Below are positions 42,505 to 50,781 of a stretch of 64,000 nt of DNA, piece by piece. Numbering within the stretch: the first letter of the stretch is position 1; every line of letters begins with the position of its first letter. This DNA comes from Rhodobacter flavimaris (GTDB taxonomy: Bacteria; Pseudomonadota; Alphaproteobacteria; Rhodobacterales; Rhodobacteraceae), in contig NZ_JAJUOS010000001.1 in assembly GCF_021378075.1 (NCBI RefSeq), positions 124,001 through 188,000 of the forward strand, given 5' to 3'. The notes beneath the pieces were generated by a model that worked only from the letters and a program-made list of their open reading frames with translations, was not told the origin of the DNA and searched no databases. Position numbers and translations under genes: made by a program.

Positions 42505-43350
42505 ATGAAAGCTCTTGGTGAAGAACGCACTGGCTCGGACAAAATGCGTGTTATCGAGGCGGGCATGATTGGCGCGATTGCCCAGTGGTGCGAGTGCCTG
42601 CACGGTAAGGAACCGATTCTCAAGACGCTCGAGATTCTGGCTGTCAGCCTTGAGGCTGAGGCCATTGCGATCGCCCGTAGCCCGAAAGACGCTGGCACTG
42701 CGCCGCGCGTGATCGCGTTCGATCGCCGCGCGGCCGATGCGATGGGTGGTCGGCTCGATCATTCCTATGCGCGCAGTGTGCTGCGTGACTATTTCGACCG
42801 CGCGCGTGCGGGCACGATCTGGTTCAAGTCGATGGTCGAGGACAGCATTTCGCAAGACCTGCAGACTTTCCATTCGCGCCGTCATCTGAGCGAACTGGTC
42901 GTTATCCCGCTGGAAGTGGGCGAACGCACCATCGACACGCTCGAGATCCACTTCTTCGACCGTCCGCGCAACTACCAGCAAGCCTTGCTGAACATGTTGG
43001 GAGAGACGCTGACGCGCACCTGGCGTAACCGGGCGCGGGGTCTTTTCACCGAGGCGCTTCTGCGCGTGGAAGAAGCGCGTGCCTCGGCACAACCCGGACC
43101 GCCCATTCTCAGCGTCGAGAACCCGGCGCGCCTGAGCCGGGCCGAGTATCGCGTCTGCCTGCTTCTCAGCCGTGGCCGCTCGACCGATGCCGTCAAGGAA
43201 GAGCTGCACATCAGCGACTCGACCCTGCGCACGCATCTGTCCAATCTCTATGCCAAGACCGGCACGCATAATCTGGCAGAGCTGCTTTATTCGCTTGTCA
43301 CCGCCGCGCCGTTCGGAGATTCTGGGTCAGGTTCCAGCAAAGTGGCCTGA
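42505..43350 (+). CDS. LuxR-family transcriptional regulator within the pilus locus
   Basis: 281 residues with TAGGAGA before the ATG. The C-terminal LuxR-type helix-turn-helix is clear: ARLSRAEYRVCLLLSRGRSTDAVKEELHISDSTLRTHLSNLYAKTGTHNLAELL (about 208-264). The N-terminal 190 residues form an unrecognised, possibly GAF-like sensory domain with Cys29 and Cys31 (WCECLHG) and WFKSMVEDSISQDLQTFHSRRHLSELVVIPLEVG. It lies between tadC and the prepilin peptidase gene, overlapping the latter by one base (TGATG), so it probably controls pilus expression. Autoinducer binding is not supported by recognisable LuxR/TraR residues. Confidence 0.9.
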   Translation: MKALGEERTGSDKMRVIEAGMIGAIAQWCECLHGKEPILKTLEILAVSLEAEAIAIARSPKDAGTAPRVIAFDRRAADAMGGRLDHSYARSVLRDYFDRARAGTIWFKSMVEDSISQDLQTFHSRRHLSELVVIPLEVGERTIDTLEIHFFDRPRNYQQALLNMLGETLTRTWRNRARGLFTEALLRVEEARASAQPGPPILSVENPARLSRAEYRVCLLLSRGRSTDAVKEELHISDSTLRTHLSNLYAKTGTHNLAELLYSLVTAAPFGDSGSGSSKVA

Positions 43351-43823
43351 TGAACGCCGGATTATTGCCAATACTGCTGTTGTCGCCCGTCCTTGTCGCG
43401 GCGGGTGTCAGCGATCTTCGGATTATGCGGATTCCGAACAAGCTGGTGCTGATTGCGCTGGCCTTGTTCGTCGTAACCGCACCCTTGTTGACCTGGCACG
43501 AGATCGGAATGCGCGTTGCGGCCGCCGGGATCGTTTTCTCGATCGGCTTTGCGCTGTTTGTTGCGAATATGTTCGGCGGGGGGGATGTGAAGCTTCTGGC
43601 CGCGCTGATGCTGTTCGTGCCGTCAACCGCGCTGGTGCCGTTCGGCTATATTTTCAGCTTCTCGCTGCTCGTGGGGATCGTCTTCATCGTCGCGCTGCAA
43701 GCGTCACCGCTCAGCCGCAGGCTGGGATGGGTCAGCAGCCGTGCCAAGGGCAAGCTGCCGATGGGGATATCCATCGCACTCGCAGGCATCTTGCTGCCGA
43801 TCGTCCTGATGGTCACCGCCTGA
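43350..43823 (+). CDS. cpaA: prepilin peptidase CpaA/TadV
   Basis: 157 residues, about five to six membrane segments, the short A24 form without N-methyltransferase domain. The two catalytic aspartates are visible: Asp22 in GVSDLRIMRIPN and Asp79 in the GGGDVKL motif (FxGxGDxK pattern). It removes the leader of the Flp pilins and TadE/TadG pseudopilins encoded upstream. It is coupled to the LuxR-type gene. A CCCGGCG/CGCCGGG hairpin (43826-43845) follows the stop codon. Confidence 0.95.
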   Translation: MNAGLLPILLLSPVLVAAGVSDLRIMRIPNKLVLIALALFVVTAPLLTWHEIGMRVAAAGIVFSIGFALFVANMFGGGDVKLLAALMLFVPSTALVPFGYIFSFSLLVGIVFIVALQASPLSRRLGWVSSRAKGKLPMGISIALAGILLPIVLMVTA

Positions 43824-43865
43824 GCCCCGGCGCCGCAACGCCGGGCCATCGGTATTATCAGGCGC

Positions 43866-44168
43866 TCAGCGTGCGTAGCACTGCGACTTCTTGCCGAAGC
43901 CAGCGGGCGAACAGATCCAGCTACCGGACCCGATTGGCGCGTTGTAGGCGGCCAGAACCGGCTTTTCGGGGCTCGGGTTGCGCTTGGCAAGCCAATCGAA
44001 CTTGGCGCTGCCTTTGCCCGCGACCGATTTCGCCACGAACTTGACGGTGGGAACGGCGATCACGCCGACCTGCTCCGCCTGAGCGGATTGGGCGGGCATG
44101 AGGGTGAACATACCAGCCGAGACCAGTGCAGCCAGGCTGGCCTGCTTCATCGATTTGATTAGCGACAT
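43866..44168 (-). CDS. small secreted protein of unknown function
   Basis: 100 residues. The signal peptide is MSLIKSMKQASLAALVSAGMFTLMPAQSAQA, cut before EQV. The mature part is basic and ends WICSPAGFGKKSQCYAR with two cysteines 10 residues apart, suggesting one disulfide in the periplasm. I do not recognise the family. It converges on cpaA and is read alone; the 246 bases upstream (44169-44414) contain no gene, only the GH26 terminator and an A8 run near 44260. ATG 44150 is an alternative start that would shorten the signal peptide. Confidence 0.7.
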   Translation of the reverse strand: MSLIKSMKQASLAALVSAGMFTLMPAQSAQAEQVGVIAVPTVKFVAKSVAGKGSAKFDWLAKRNPSPEKPVLAAYNAPIGSGSWICSPAGFGKKSQCYAR

Positions 44169-44328
44169 TTTGCTCTGCCTATCACGAAGTTTCTAACGGC
44201 CAACGCCTTTGCCGGAGCGAGGACCAGAAGTCTTTTTCAGGTCTCCGGTTTGGGCAAAAAAAATATACCGGTCAAGCGCGGCGCTACCGGGGCCGTGGGG
44301 TGGCGAAACTGTGGCAGGGGAAAATGAC

Positions 44329-44358
44329 AATGCGCGCGGAGGATTGTCCGCGCGCATT
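44329..44358 (-). terminator. terminator of the polysaccharide operon
   Basis: AATGCGCGCGGA (44329-44340) pairs perfectly with TCCGCGCGCATT (44347-44358) around a 6-base loop, 56 bases downstream of the GH26 stop codon. On the minus strand it is followed by GTCATTTTCC, a weak U-run. Confidence 0.6.
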
Positions 44359-44414
44359 CAAGGGTTTAGATGTGTCGGTTCAGATCGGCAATATCTCGCC
44401 GGCTGACCCGTGCG

Positions 44415-45326
44415 TCATTCCAAGATGTGGTTTTTCACGCGCCAGTCGGGCTGACCGAAGCCTTCGGGCCAAGGGTAAACCTCAAGCTGGTTGAAGTAGA
44501 CCACACCCACGAGATTCGGATACTCGGCCTTGGTCTTGCGGACCGAGTTGTCCCAGTCGTTCACATAGCCTTCCTTGCCGACGTAGCCGAGCTCCGCGAC
44601 CACGACGGGCTTGCCGTATTTCGACGCGCGCTCATACCGCGGGGCGAAGATATCATCGAAAGTCTGATCGCGACCAATCTTGGCCTGATCCCAAGCCTGA
44701 AGGCCGAAGACCGTCAGGCCGATCAGGTCGGCGTAATCGTCACCTGGGTAGTAGGTGTCCATGTCCTCGTTGCCGAGCGGCGACCACATCAGGGTGATGT
44801 TGGGCGCCGAGGCTTTGCAGACATCGACCATGCGCTTGTAGGCGGCGATGTAATCGTCCGGCTTCCAGCCCGACCAGATGAACTGGCCGCTGCGGTCGTC
44901 CATCTCGTGCATAAAGCGCAGCGTTACCGGGCTTTTCAGCGTGCCAAGCACATCGCAGACCGCCTTCATGTTGGCATCGTATTCACCGGCGAAGATACCT
45001 CGGCGCAAGTATTGCGCGGTGTTGCGCTCGCTGCGCGACCAGGTCCAGGGCTCCAGCGTCACCAGAAGCGCGCGATTACGCTCGAGCGCATAGGCATCCG
45101 CATCGTTGAGCGAGGGCAGATAGACGTCCTCCCACGGCAGGAAGAGCTCCTCGATCACGACCTGCTTGTCGTCGATAAAATCGCCATCCGGGTCATAGAC
45201 CCCGAAAGGCACATCGCCGGGCGGGGCAGCTTGAACGGCTGCCGCCGTCAAAATGGCACCCAGCACTGTCGCAAGTGCCGATGCCACGCCTTTGCGTAAG
45301 CCGCCGCTTTGTCCTCTGAGTTCCAT
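44415..45326 (-). CDS. GH26-like secreted glycoside hydrolase
   Basis: 303 residues. A twin-basic-like N-terminus (MELRGQSGGLRKGVASALATVLGAILTAAAVQA) acts as an export signal. The mature enzyme shows the GH26 pattern: VTLRFMHEMDDRSGQFIWSGWKPDDYIAAYKRMVDV with the acid/base Glu in MHEMD, MWSPLGNEDMDTYYPGDDYADLIGLTVFG, and the nucleophile region VVVAELGYVG. GH26 includes beta-mannanases, beta-1,3-xylanases and lichenases. Coming directly after a processive GT2 synthase (3-base gap), it is likely a periplasmic hydrolase that trims the nascent polymer, as BcsZ does for cellulose. Linkage specificity cannot be read from the sequence. Confidence 0.83.
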   Translation of the reverse strand: MELRGQSGGLRKGVASALATVLGAILTAAAVQAAPPGDVPFGVYDPDGDFIDDKQVVIEELFLPWEDVYLPSLNDADAYALERNRALLVTLEPWTWSRSERNTAQYLRRGIFAGEYDANMKAVCDVLGTLKSPVTLRFMHEMDDRSGQFIWSGWKPDDYIAAYKRMVDVCKASAPNITLMWSPLGNEDMDTYYPGDDYADLIGLTVFGLQAWDQAKIGRDQTFDDIFAPRYERASKYGKPVVVAELGYVGKEGYVNDWDNSVRKTKAEYPNLVGVVYFNQLEVYPWPEGFGQPDWRVKNHILE

Positions 45327-45329
45327 GTT

Positions 45330-47183
45330 TCACCTCCACTGGCCGAACTGGCCAATTGCCTCCCACAGCTCCGTGTTGAAACGGAACCGAACCTCGCCCG
45401 GCTTGCCCATGCCCGCGCCGGACACAACGTATTCTGCTTGCGTGACGCCCACTGGCGACAAACCATAGATGAGCGCTTGCAGGCTCTCTTCGCCGCGCAT
45501 CCACAGCGCGGTTCCAGTCAGCAGGGCGATCACCGCCAATGTCCCGGTCTGGGCCACGACCGCCTGTCGCTGTTCGCGCCAGTCGATCCGGTTTTCGATC
45601 AGGTGGCGGACAATCGTGACCGCTACAAGACTCAAGTATAACATAGTGTTGACGAGAGAGAGTAAATAGAACCCGCGCGCTTCTGTCACACCTCCGATAG
45701 CGATGACCGGAACCAGCGCGCCAAGCGCCAGAAGCGCATAGACCGCCACGATTTTTCCGGGCAGCCGTACCGAGGCCGCGGTGCCCTTTGGGGTAATGCG
45801 AAAATCGACGAAACGCCCCGTCACCCGATCCCAAACGGCCATTCCGCAGCCCCAGACCACCCACGGCCATTGGAGGGTGACGAACAGAGCTTTTTCCCAG
45901 GCGATCACTTTGGCGTCGCGCGGGCGGAAGAACCCGTCGCGGCGCATCGAATAGGCAAAGGTGATCATCACCAGCACTGCGGGCAACGCGTGCCCCAGAA
46001 ACGCCGGATAGGTCACATCGGCGATGCGGATGTCGAATGTGACCGCGATGAACGGCACCAAATACATCATCGCCATGCTGACCGCGAAGAACACATACCA
46101 GGTCTGGCACAGTAAAAAGAGCAGCTTCAGCCGCAGCGGCATCGTGCCCAGGTATCGCGGGGTGTGGCGCAGCAGCAGGCTCAGCAGGCTGCGCGACCAC
46201 TGGAATTCCTGCGTGACCAGATCGGGCAGGTTTGCCGGGCCATCGCCAATCGCGATCGCGTCGATCGCGTGCACGCCGCGCCAGCCGCCCGAGGCCATTA
46301 GCATCGTGGTCGAGTGATCCTCGGCCAGTTCCGGGCCAAGGCCGCCCACCTGTTTCAGCGCCGCCGTCCGCACCGCGTAATGCGAGCCGATGCACATGGG
46401 CGTCAGAACGCCGGTATAGCCCGCCTGAAAGACGCCGTGGAACGCGGCCTCGGAGTAAAGCCGAGTGCGCGCCGACCAGCTTTGCGCGGCATTCGCGCCA
46501 CAGATTGACGGGGCCGAGACATAGCCCACCGCAGGGTCGGCAAAGGGGCGCAGCATCTCGCGCAGGTAGCCCGGCTGGGGGACGTGATCGGCGTCAAGCT
46601 GACTGACGATGTCGTAATCGCGATAGCCCCAGGTGTCGTAGAAATAGACCAGATTGCCTTCCTTGCAGCGAGTGCGGCGCGGCCATTCGGCGCGGTGATA
46701 GGCCGCGATCCCCTTGCGCGACGAGATCTTGACGCCGTGGGTCGCGCACCAGGCGATAGTCTCGGGCGCGGGGTCTTCGTCGGCCAGCCAGGTGTCATGC
46801 GGGTAGTCCTGCGCCAGCATCGACTCGAGCGTCTGGCGCACCACCTCGAAGGGCTCGGAGGGGGTCTTGGTGACGATCATCGCAACGCGCCACTGGCCGG
46901 GTTGCGGCGCAGGGGCGATGCTGCGGCGGGCCTGTAGGAAGATCAGCACGAAATAGAGCTGCATCCCGTAGATCCAGGCCATTGCGCCGGTCACAATGGC
47001 AAAGCGCCAGACGCCGATCACATGCTCGGGGCGCAGCCACCATGACCAGAACCACCCCGCCGCAATCAGCCATGCCCCTGCGACCAGGTGATATTTGAAC
47101 GCACGCCAACCGGTCGTCATCGGAGCAAGGAATGGACGCTCCTCGGTGGGCGTCTGGCGGGAGGGCAGGGGCTGCGGTGTCAT
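45330..47183 (-). CDS. processive GT2 glycosyltransferase (polysaccharide synthase)
   Basis: 617 residues from ATG 47183. Two N-terminal membrane helices (HLVAGAWLIAAGWFWSWWL; AIVTGAMAWIYGMQLYFVLIFL) precede a cytoplasmic GT-A domain: VAMIVTKTPSEPFEVVRQTLESMLAQDYP, the catalytic DAD in VSQLDADHVPQPGYL, LAEDHSTTML as the catalytic ED, and QEFQWSRSLLSLLLR replacing the QxxRW of cellulose synthases. Five or more C-terminal helices follow. No PilZ domain (RxxxR) is seen. It probably polymerises a UDP-sugar and extrudes the chain. The upstream UXS and GalE genes may supply substrates. It starts 1 base after galE. Confidence 0.88.
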   Translation of the reverse strand: MTPQPLPSRQTPTEERPFLAPMTTGWRAFKYHLVAGAWLIAAGWFWSWWLRPEHVIGVWRFAIVTGAMAWIYGMQLYFVLIFLQARRSIAPAPQPGQWRVAMIVTKTPSEPFEVVRQTLESMLAQDYPHDTWLADEDPAPETIAWCATHGVKISSRKGIAAYHRAEWPRRTRCKEGNLVYFYDTWGYRDYDIVSQLDADHVPQPGYLREMLRPFADPAVGYVSAPSICGANAAQSWSARTRLYSEAAFHGVFQAGYTGVLTPMCIGSHYAVRTAALKQVGGLGPELAEDHSTTMLMASGGWRGVHAIDAIAIGDGPANLPDLVTQEFQWSRSLLSLLLRHTPRYLGTMPLRLKLLFLLCQTWYVFFAVSMAMMYLVPFIAVTFDIRIADVTYPAFLGHALPAVLVMITFAYSMRRDGFFRPRDAKVIAWEKALFVTLQWPWVVWGCGMAVWDRVTGRFVDFRITPKGTAASVRLPGKIVAVYALLALGALVPVIAIGGVTEARGFYLLSLVNTMLYLSLVAVTIVRHLIENRIDWREQRQAVVAQTGTLAVIALLTGTALWMRGEESLQALIYGLSPVGVTQAEYVVSGAGMGKPGEVRFRFNTELWEAIGQFGQWR

Positions 47184-47184
47184 C

Positions 47185-48180
47185 TCAGCCGTCCCGGGAA
47201 TGGCCGAACCACGGGGCTGCATGGGCGGCGATCTCCCCCAGATCGCGGTATTTCGCGGTAAAGCCCAGCAGTTCGGCGGCGCGCGCAGCGTCGGCGGTCA
47301 GCTCGGCCGGGTCGCCCGCACGGCGCGGGGCCTCGACCAGCGGCACCTTGCGGCCCGTCGCCCGTTCGACGGCGGCCACGACCTGACGGACCGAGGCGCC
47401 GACGCCCGTCCCGAGGTTCAGCGCGAGGTTCTCGCCCCCGCGCGCCAGATGCTCCAGAGCCAGCAGATGCGCGCGCGCCAGATCGGCGACGTGGATATAG
47501 TCGCGGATGCAGGTGCCGTCTGCGGTCGGGTAGTCGGTGCCAAAGATCTGCAGGGGCGGGGCCTGACCGGACGCCGCCATCAGGGCCAGCGGCAAGATGT
47601 GCGTCTCTGGGTCGTGGCGCTCGCCGATTTCACCCTCGGGGTCGGCACCGGCCGCGTTGAAATAGCGCAGCGCGGCAAAGCTTAGCCCATGCGCCGCGGC
47701 GGCATCGCGCAGCATCCACTCGCAGATCAGCTTGGTGCGCCCGTAGGGGTTGATCGGGTTCTGCGGTGCGTCCTCTCGGATTGGCAGGGTGTCAGGCGTG
47801 CCATAGGTCGCGCAGCTGGACGAAAAGACGATCTGGCCGACATCCGCCTGCCGCATCGCATTCACCAGCGCGATCATCCCGCCCACGTTATTGGCGTAAT
47901 AGGTCTCGGGCGCGCCGACACTCTCGCCGACATAGGCGAGGGCCGCGAAGTGGATCACCGCCTCGATCCGGTGCTCGCGCAGGGTCTGCGTCAGCAACGC
48001 CTCGTCGCGCATATCGCCCACGACGAGCGGCCCCCATCGCACCGCGTCCGCGTGCCCGCGCGACAGGTTGTCATAAACGACCGGCGTGCGCCCCGCCCGG
48101 TGCAGCGCCTTGCTGCAGTGAGAGCCGATATAGCCTGCGCCGCCGGTAACAAGAATCCGCCCTGGTAGGCCGTCGCTCAA
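47185..48180 (-). CDS. galE: UDP-glucose 4-epimerase
   Basis: 331 residues. The TTG start at 48180 is chosen because AAGGAG lies eight bases before it and the protein then begins [21 protein letters not shown], the normal GalE N-terminus; the TTG overlaps the TGA of the upstream gene. NAD motif GGAGYIG (13-19), catalytic Tyr146 and Lys150 (NPYGRTK), SSCATYG with the catalytic Ser/Thr, and the GalE-specific [29 protein letters not shown] and [15 protein letters not shown]. It interconverts UDP-glucose and UDP-galactose, probably for the polymer made by the neighbouring synthase. Confidence 0.95.
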   Translation of the reverse strand: MSDGLPGRILVTGGAGYIGSHCSKALHRAGRTPVVYDNLSRGHADAVRWGPLVVGDMRDEALLTQTLREHRIEAVIHFAALAYVGESVGAPETYYANNVGGMIALVNAMRQADVGQIVFSSSCATYGTPDTLPIREDAPQNPINPYGRTKLICEWMLRDAAAAHGLSFAALRYFNAAGADPEGEIGERHDPETHILPLALMAASGQAPPLQIFGTDYPTADGTCIRDYIHVADLARAHLLALEHLARGGENLALNLGTGVGASVRQVVAAVERATGRKVPLVEAPRRAGDPAELTADAARAAELLGFTAKYRDLGEIAAHAAPWFGHSRDG

Positions 48181-49208
48181 GCAGATCGCTCCTTCGTTCG
48201 GGCGTTGCGCAGGATTTCCTCGCGGAAATAGGCCAGCGTCGGCCCAAGCCCCTCGCGCAACGAGACCTTGGGCGCCCAACCGAGCAGCCGGTTCGCCCGC
48301 CCGATATCGGGGCAACGCTGATGCGGGTCATCGCGCGGCAACTCGCGATGCACGATGTGCGAGGCAGATCCGCTCAGCTCAAGGATCATGCCCGCAACCT
48401 GAAGCACCGTATATTCGCCGGGGTTGCCCAGATTGACCGGGTCGGGGCCCGCCGTGTCGGTGTTCATCAGCGCGATCAGCCCGTCCAGCATGTCGTCAAT
48501 ATAGCACAGCGAGCGCGTCTGCTTGCCATCGCCATAGACCGTCAGCGGCAGCCCCGAAAGCGCCTGAACCGAGAAGTTCGAGATCACGCGACCATCCTCG
48601 GGGTCCATACGCGGCCCGTAGGTGTTGAAGATCCGCGCGATCCGGACATCGGTATTCCGGCGCAGGTGAAAGTCGTGAAACAGCGTCTCGCTGGCGCGCT
48701 TGCCCTCGTCATAGCACGAACGCGGGCCGACGGTGTTCACCAGCCCCCGATAATCCTCCCGTTGCGGGCTGATGTCGGGGTCGCCGTAAACCTCGGAGGT
48801 CGAGGATTGCAGGATGCGCGCGCCCTTGCGTCCGGCAAGCTCCAGCAGGTTGATCGCGCCGATCACCGAGGTCTTGAACGTATGCACCGGGTGCAACTGG
48901 TATTTCGGCGGAGAGGCCGCGCAGGCGAGGTTGTAGATCTGCGCCACCGGCCCCTTCACGTCGAAGGGGTGCACGATGTCATGCAGGAAAAAGCCGAAGC
49001 CGGGGTGACCGATTAGATGGGCGATATTTTCCATCCGTCCGGTTTCGAGATTGTCGATGCAAACGACATACTCCCCGGATCTGACCAACCGATCGCAAAG
49101 ATTGGAACCAATGAACCCCGCGCCACCCGTGACAACAATGTGGCCGCGCCTTGCGGCGGACCCGACCTTGGGGCCGGGATCAGGGATGAAGGTCGGAAGA
49201 TCGTTCAT
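48177..49208 (-). CDS. UDP-glucuronate decarboxylase (UDP-xylose synthase) family protein
   Basis: 343 residues. NAD-binding GGAGFIG (28-34), [35 protein letters not shown], Thr/Ser in [10 protein letters not shown], catalytic Tyr166 and Lys170 (CYDEGKR), and [56 protein letters not shown], the strong signature of UXS-type enzymes that turn UDP-glucuronate into UDP-xylose. It is the first gene of the uxs-galE-GT2-GH26 unit, with GAGAGGG before the ATG. Other activities in this SDR group are possible. Upstream lies an unusually AT-rich leader. Confidence 0.88.
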   Translation of the reverse strand: MNDLPTFIPDPGPKVGSAARRGHIVVTGGAGFIGSNLCDRLVRSGEYVVCIDNLETGRMENIAHLIGHPGFGFFLHDIVHPFDVKGPVAQIYNLACAASPPKYQLHPVHTFKTSVIGAINLLELAGRKGARILQSSTSEVYGDPDISPQREDYRGLVNTVGPRSCYDEGKRASETLFHDFHLRRNTDVRIARIFNTYGPRMDPEDGRVISNFSVQALSGLPLTVYGDGKQTRSLCYIDDMLDGLIALMNTDTAGPDPVNLGNPGEYTVLQVAGMILELSGSASHIVHRELPRDDPHQRCPDIGRANRLLGWAPKVSLREGLGPTLAYFREEILRNARTKERSA

Positions 49209-49501
49209 GATTACCCTCTCAACCGAAGCCTTTGCTCGGCGGCACTCTGGCGTGGCGGGTGTCGTCCGAAAAAGCCTCTATTTCAAAAGCATAGATGAGT
49301 TTCTTCAGCAATACCTTGAGGCTGCTCAAGTTATAGATGCAACGTCAATGAATATTATGGAGTGTTTGGTAAAATTGCTGGAAGAATGCGCCGAGACCTA
49401 TCCAAAAGGATAGTAACACGTGTCGCGCGCGCGGGATGATCCGATGGATCTGTGGCGATTTCATGGCGCGCGAAATGGGCAGGGGCTATTACTGATTCTA
49501 C
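49209..49501. promoter_or_regulatory. AT-rich intergenic region upstream of the uxs operon
   Basis: 293 bases between two minus-strand units. Bases about 49260-49415 are strikingly AT-rich compared with the rest of the window. Visible elements are a CTATCC-AAAA-GGATAG hairpin (49398-49413), an 8-bp inverted repeat TCGCGCGC/GCGCGCGA (49423-49430 and 49466-49473) enclosing GATCC-GAT-GGATC (49438-49450), and a possible small frame (see separate entry). The hairpins may end the 49502-52669 unit, and the AT-rich part may hold the uxs promoter, although no consensus hexamers are convincing. Confidence 0.5.
49252..49413 (+). CDS. possible small protein (53 aa), doubtful
   Basis: An open frame from GTG 49252 ends in a plausible amphipathic helix ([18 protein letters not shown], then [18 protein letters not shown]). 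Its base composition is far more AT-rich than neighbouring genes. There is no good ribosome-binding site and no in-frame ATG before the conserved-looking part. It is antisense to the uxs leader. It could be a real small protein, a remnant of acquired DNA, or chance. I cannot assign a function. Confidence 0.2.
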   Translation: MAGVVRKSLYFKSIDEFLQQYLEAAQVIDATSMNIMECLVKLLEECAETYPKG

Positions 49502-50203
49502 CTATCCGCGAACGGCCTCGGTGCTGGCCGCGCGCAGTTTCAGGATCTGCCGCAGCGCCTCTTGCGGGGGGATGGTGGCGAAAATGTCGGCCATCATCTT
49601 CAGGTCCGCGCTGATCCCGGCGCGCCAGCCGCGCTTGGCGTGCTTCATGGGGCTTGCGACGCCCGGCCAGCGAACCACGCGCAGGCGCAGCCGGTGATGC
49701 AGCCACAGCCGGTTCATGAAGACCTCAAGCCCGAAGCGCGGCAGCTCGGTCAGAGCTTGAAGTTGGGCTGCAAGGATATGTCGCGGCAAAACCCGCTCTC
49801 CCGAGATGTAATCAAGCCCGATCAGCCGCCAGGGTGCAGGAGCGTTCCCGCGTAGGCTGATCGTGGCCTGAACCGCACCGCTGCGCACGGGCTCGATCAG
49901 CGCGGTCAGGGCGTCTGGCGTCAGGCCAAGCAAATCGGCGTCGAGCAGCAGCAGATGGCTGCCGCGCGCTGCGGCGATGCCAGCCACCACGGCGCGGGTC
50001 TTGCCGCCGTTGGGCGTTTGCGTCAGCACCCGGACGCCAAAGCCACGGGCGATCTCGGCCGTGTCATCCGAGGAGCCATCGTCGATCACGATGACCTCGT
50101 CGATCAGCGGATGATCCGCGACGGCGCCCAGAACCTGCGCGATGCGCGGCCCTTCGTTATAGGCCGGGATGAGGCAGCTTAGCGTGAAGGGATCGTGGGT
50201 CAT
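49502..50203 (-). CDS. family 2 glycosyltransferase (dolichyl-phosphate-mannose-synthase-like)
   Basis: 233 residues, no membrane segments. CLIPAYNEGPRIAQVLGAV and VIVIDDGSSDDTAEIA (first DxD-like DDGS), LLLDADLLGLTPDAL (DAD metal site), then a short C-terminal part RLRLRVVRWPGVASPMKHAKRGW. It transfers a sugar from a nucleotide-sugar donor to an unknown lipid or sugar acceptor. It is the last gene of the phosphoesterase-GT21-DedA-GT2 unit (ATGA overlap), so a glycolipid head group is a likely product. Confidence 0.85.
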   Translation of the reverse strand: MTHDPFTLSCLIPAYNEGPRIAQVLGAVADHPLIDEVIVIDDGSSDDTAEIARGFGVRVLTQTPNGGKTRAVVAGIAAARGSHLLLLDADLLGLTPDALTALIEPVRSGAVQATISLRGNAPAPWRLIGLDYISGERVLPRHILAAQLQALTELPRFGLEVFMNRLWLHHRLRLRVVRWPGVASPMKHAKRGWRAGISADLKMMADIFATIPPQEALRQILKLRAASTEAVRG

Positions 50204-50781
50204 GCGGGCCTCTTGCGGGTGCAGCGGCGGTTCAGCCAGATCGCGCCGAAAAGCAGCGTGGCGACAAGCAGGGCAAGCGAGCCGCGGAAGATCCAGCCCT
50301 CGATCTGCCCATAGGCCGCGCCGAAACCGTAGCCGAGGGCGACGAAGAACAGGCTTTTGGGGATCGAGGCGGCAAGGTTTACCCAGGAAAACCGCCAGAC
50401 ATTCATTCGGGCCATTCCGGCCGCGATCAGGATGGCGGCGCCTGCGCTATGGGTCCATTTGCCGAAGATCAGGATGCGCGCACCCTTCTTGCGGAACTGC
50501 CCTGCCAGCAGTTCCAACCGGGCAGGGCGCAGCCCAAGTCGGCGCAGAATGCCCTGCGGAAGATGCGCAAGGCCCCAACGACCAAGCGAATACCAAATCA
50601 GATCTCCAATCAGGTCGGCCAGAACCACGACCAGCGTGACACGCCACAGATCCATCAGATGCTGGCTGGCTAGCCAGGCGGCAATGACGGTGACGATGGG
50701 GCCCTCGATGACGGCAATCGGTGCAACAAGCGTCAACCCATGCTTCGAGATCAGCGCGATAACGGTCTCAAGTCCAATCAT
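50200..50781 (-). CDS. DedA/SNARE-associated family membrane protein
   Basis: 193 residues with about four to five membrane segments. It contains the DedA features VIEGPIVTVIAAWLASQHLMDLWRVTLVVVLADLIGDLIWYSLGRWG (with acidic residues in the re-entrant region), GKWTHSAGAAILIAAGMARMNVWRFSWVNLAASIPKSLFFVALGYGFG. DedA proteins are inner-membrane proteins tied to lipid-carrier or phospholipid flipping. It is embedded between two glycosyltransferase genes with 4-base overlaps on both sides, suggesting a role in moving the lipid substrate or product across the membrane. Confidence 0.9.
   Translation of the reverse strand: MIGLETVIALISKHGLTLVAPIAVIEGPIVTVIAAWLASQHLMDLWRVTLVVVLADLIGDLIWYSLGRWGLAHLPQGILRRLGLRPARLELLAGQFRKKGARILIFGKWTHSAGAAILIAAGMARMNVWRFSWVNLAASIPKSLFFVALGYGFGAAYGQIEGWIFRGSLALLVATLLFGAIWLNRRCTRKRPA

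Noticed and set aside
49343..49356. Second SqrR-type site in the uxs leader (shares ATTCATTGACGT with 20567-20578)
   Set aside because: The GAAT half is missing; a shared 12-mer is expected by chance in this much sequence.
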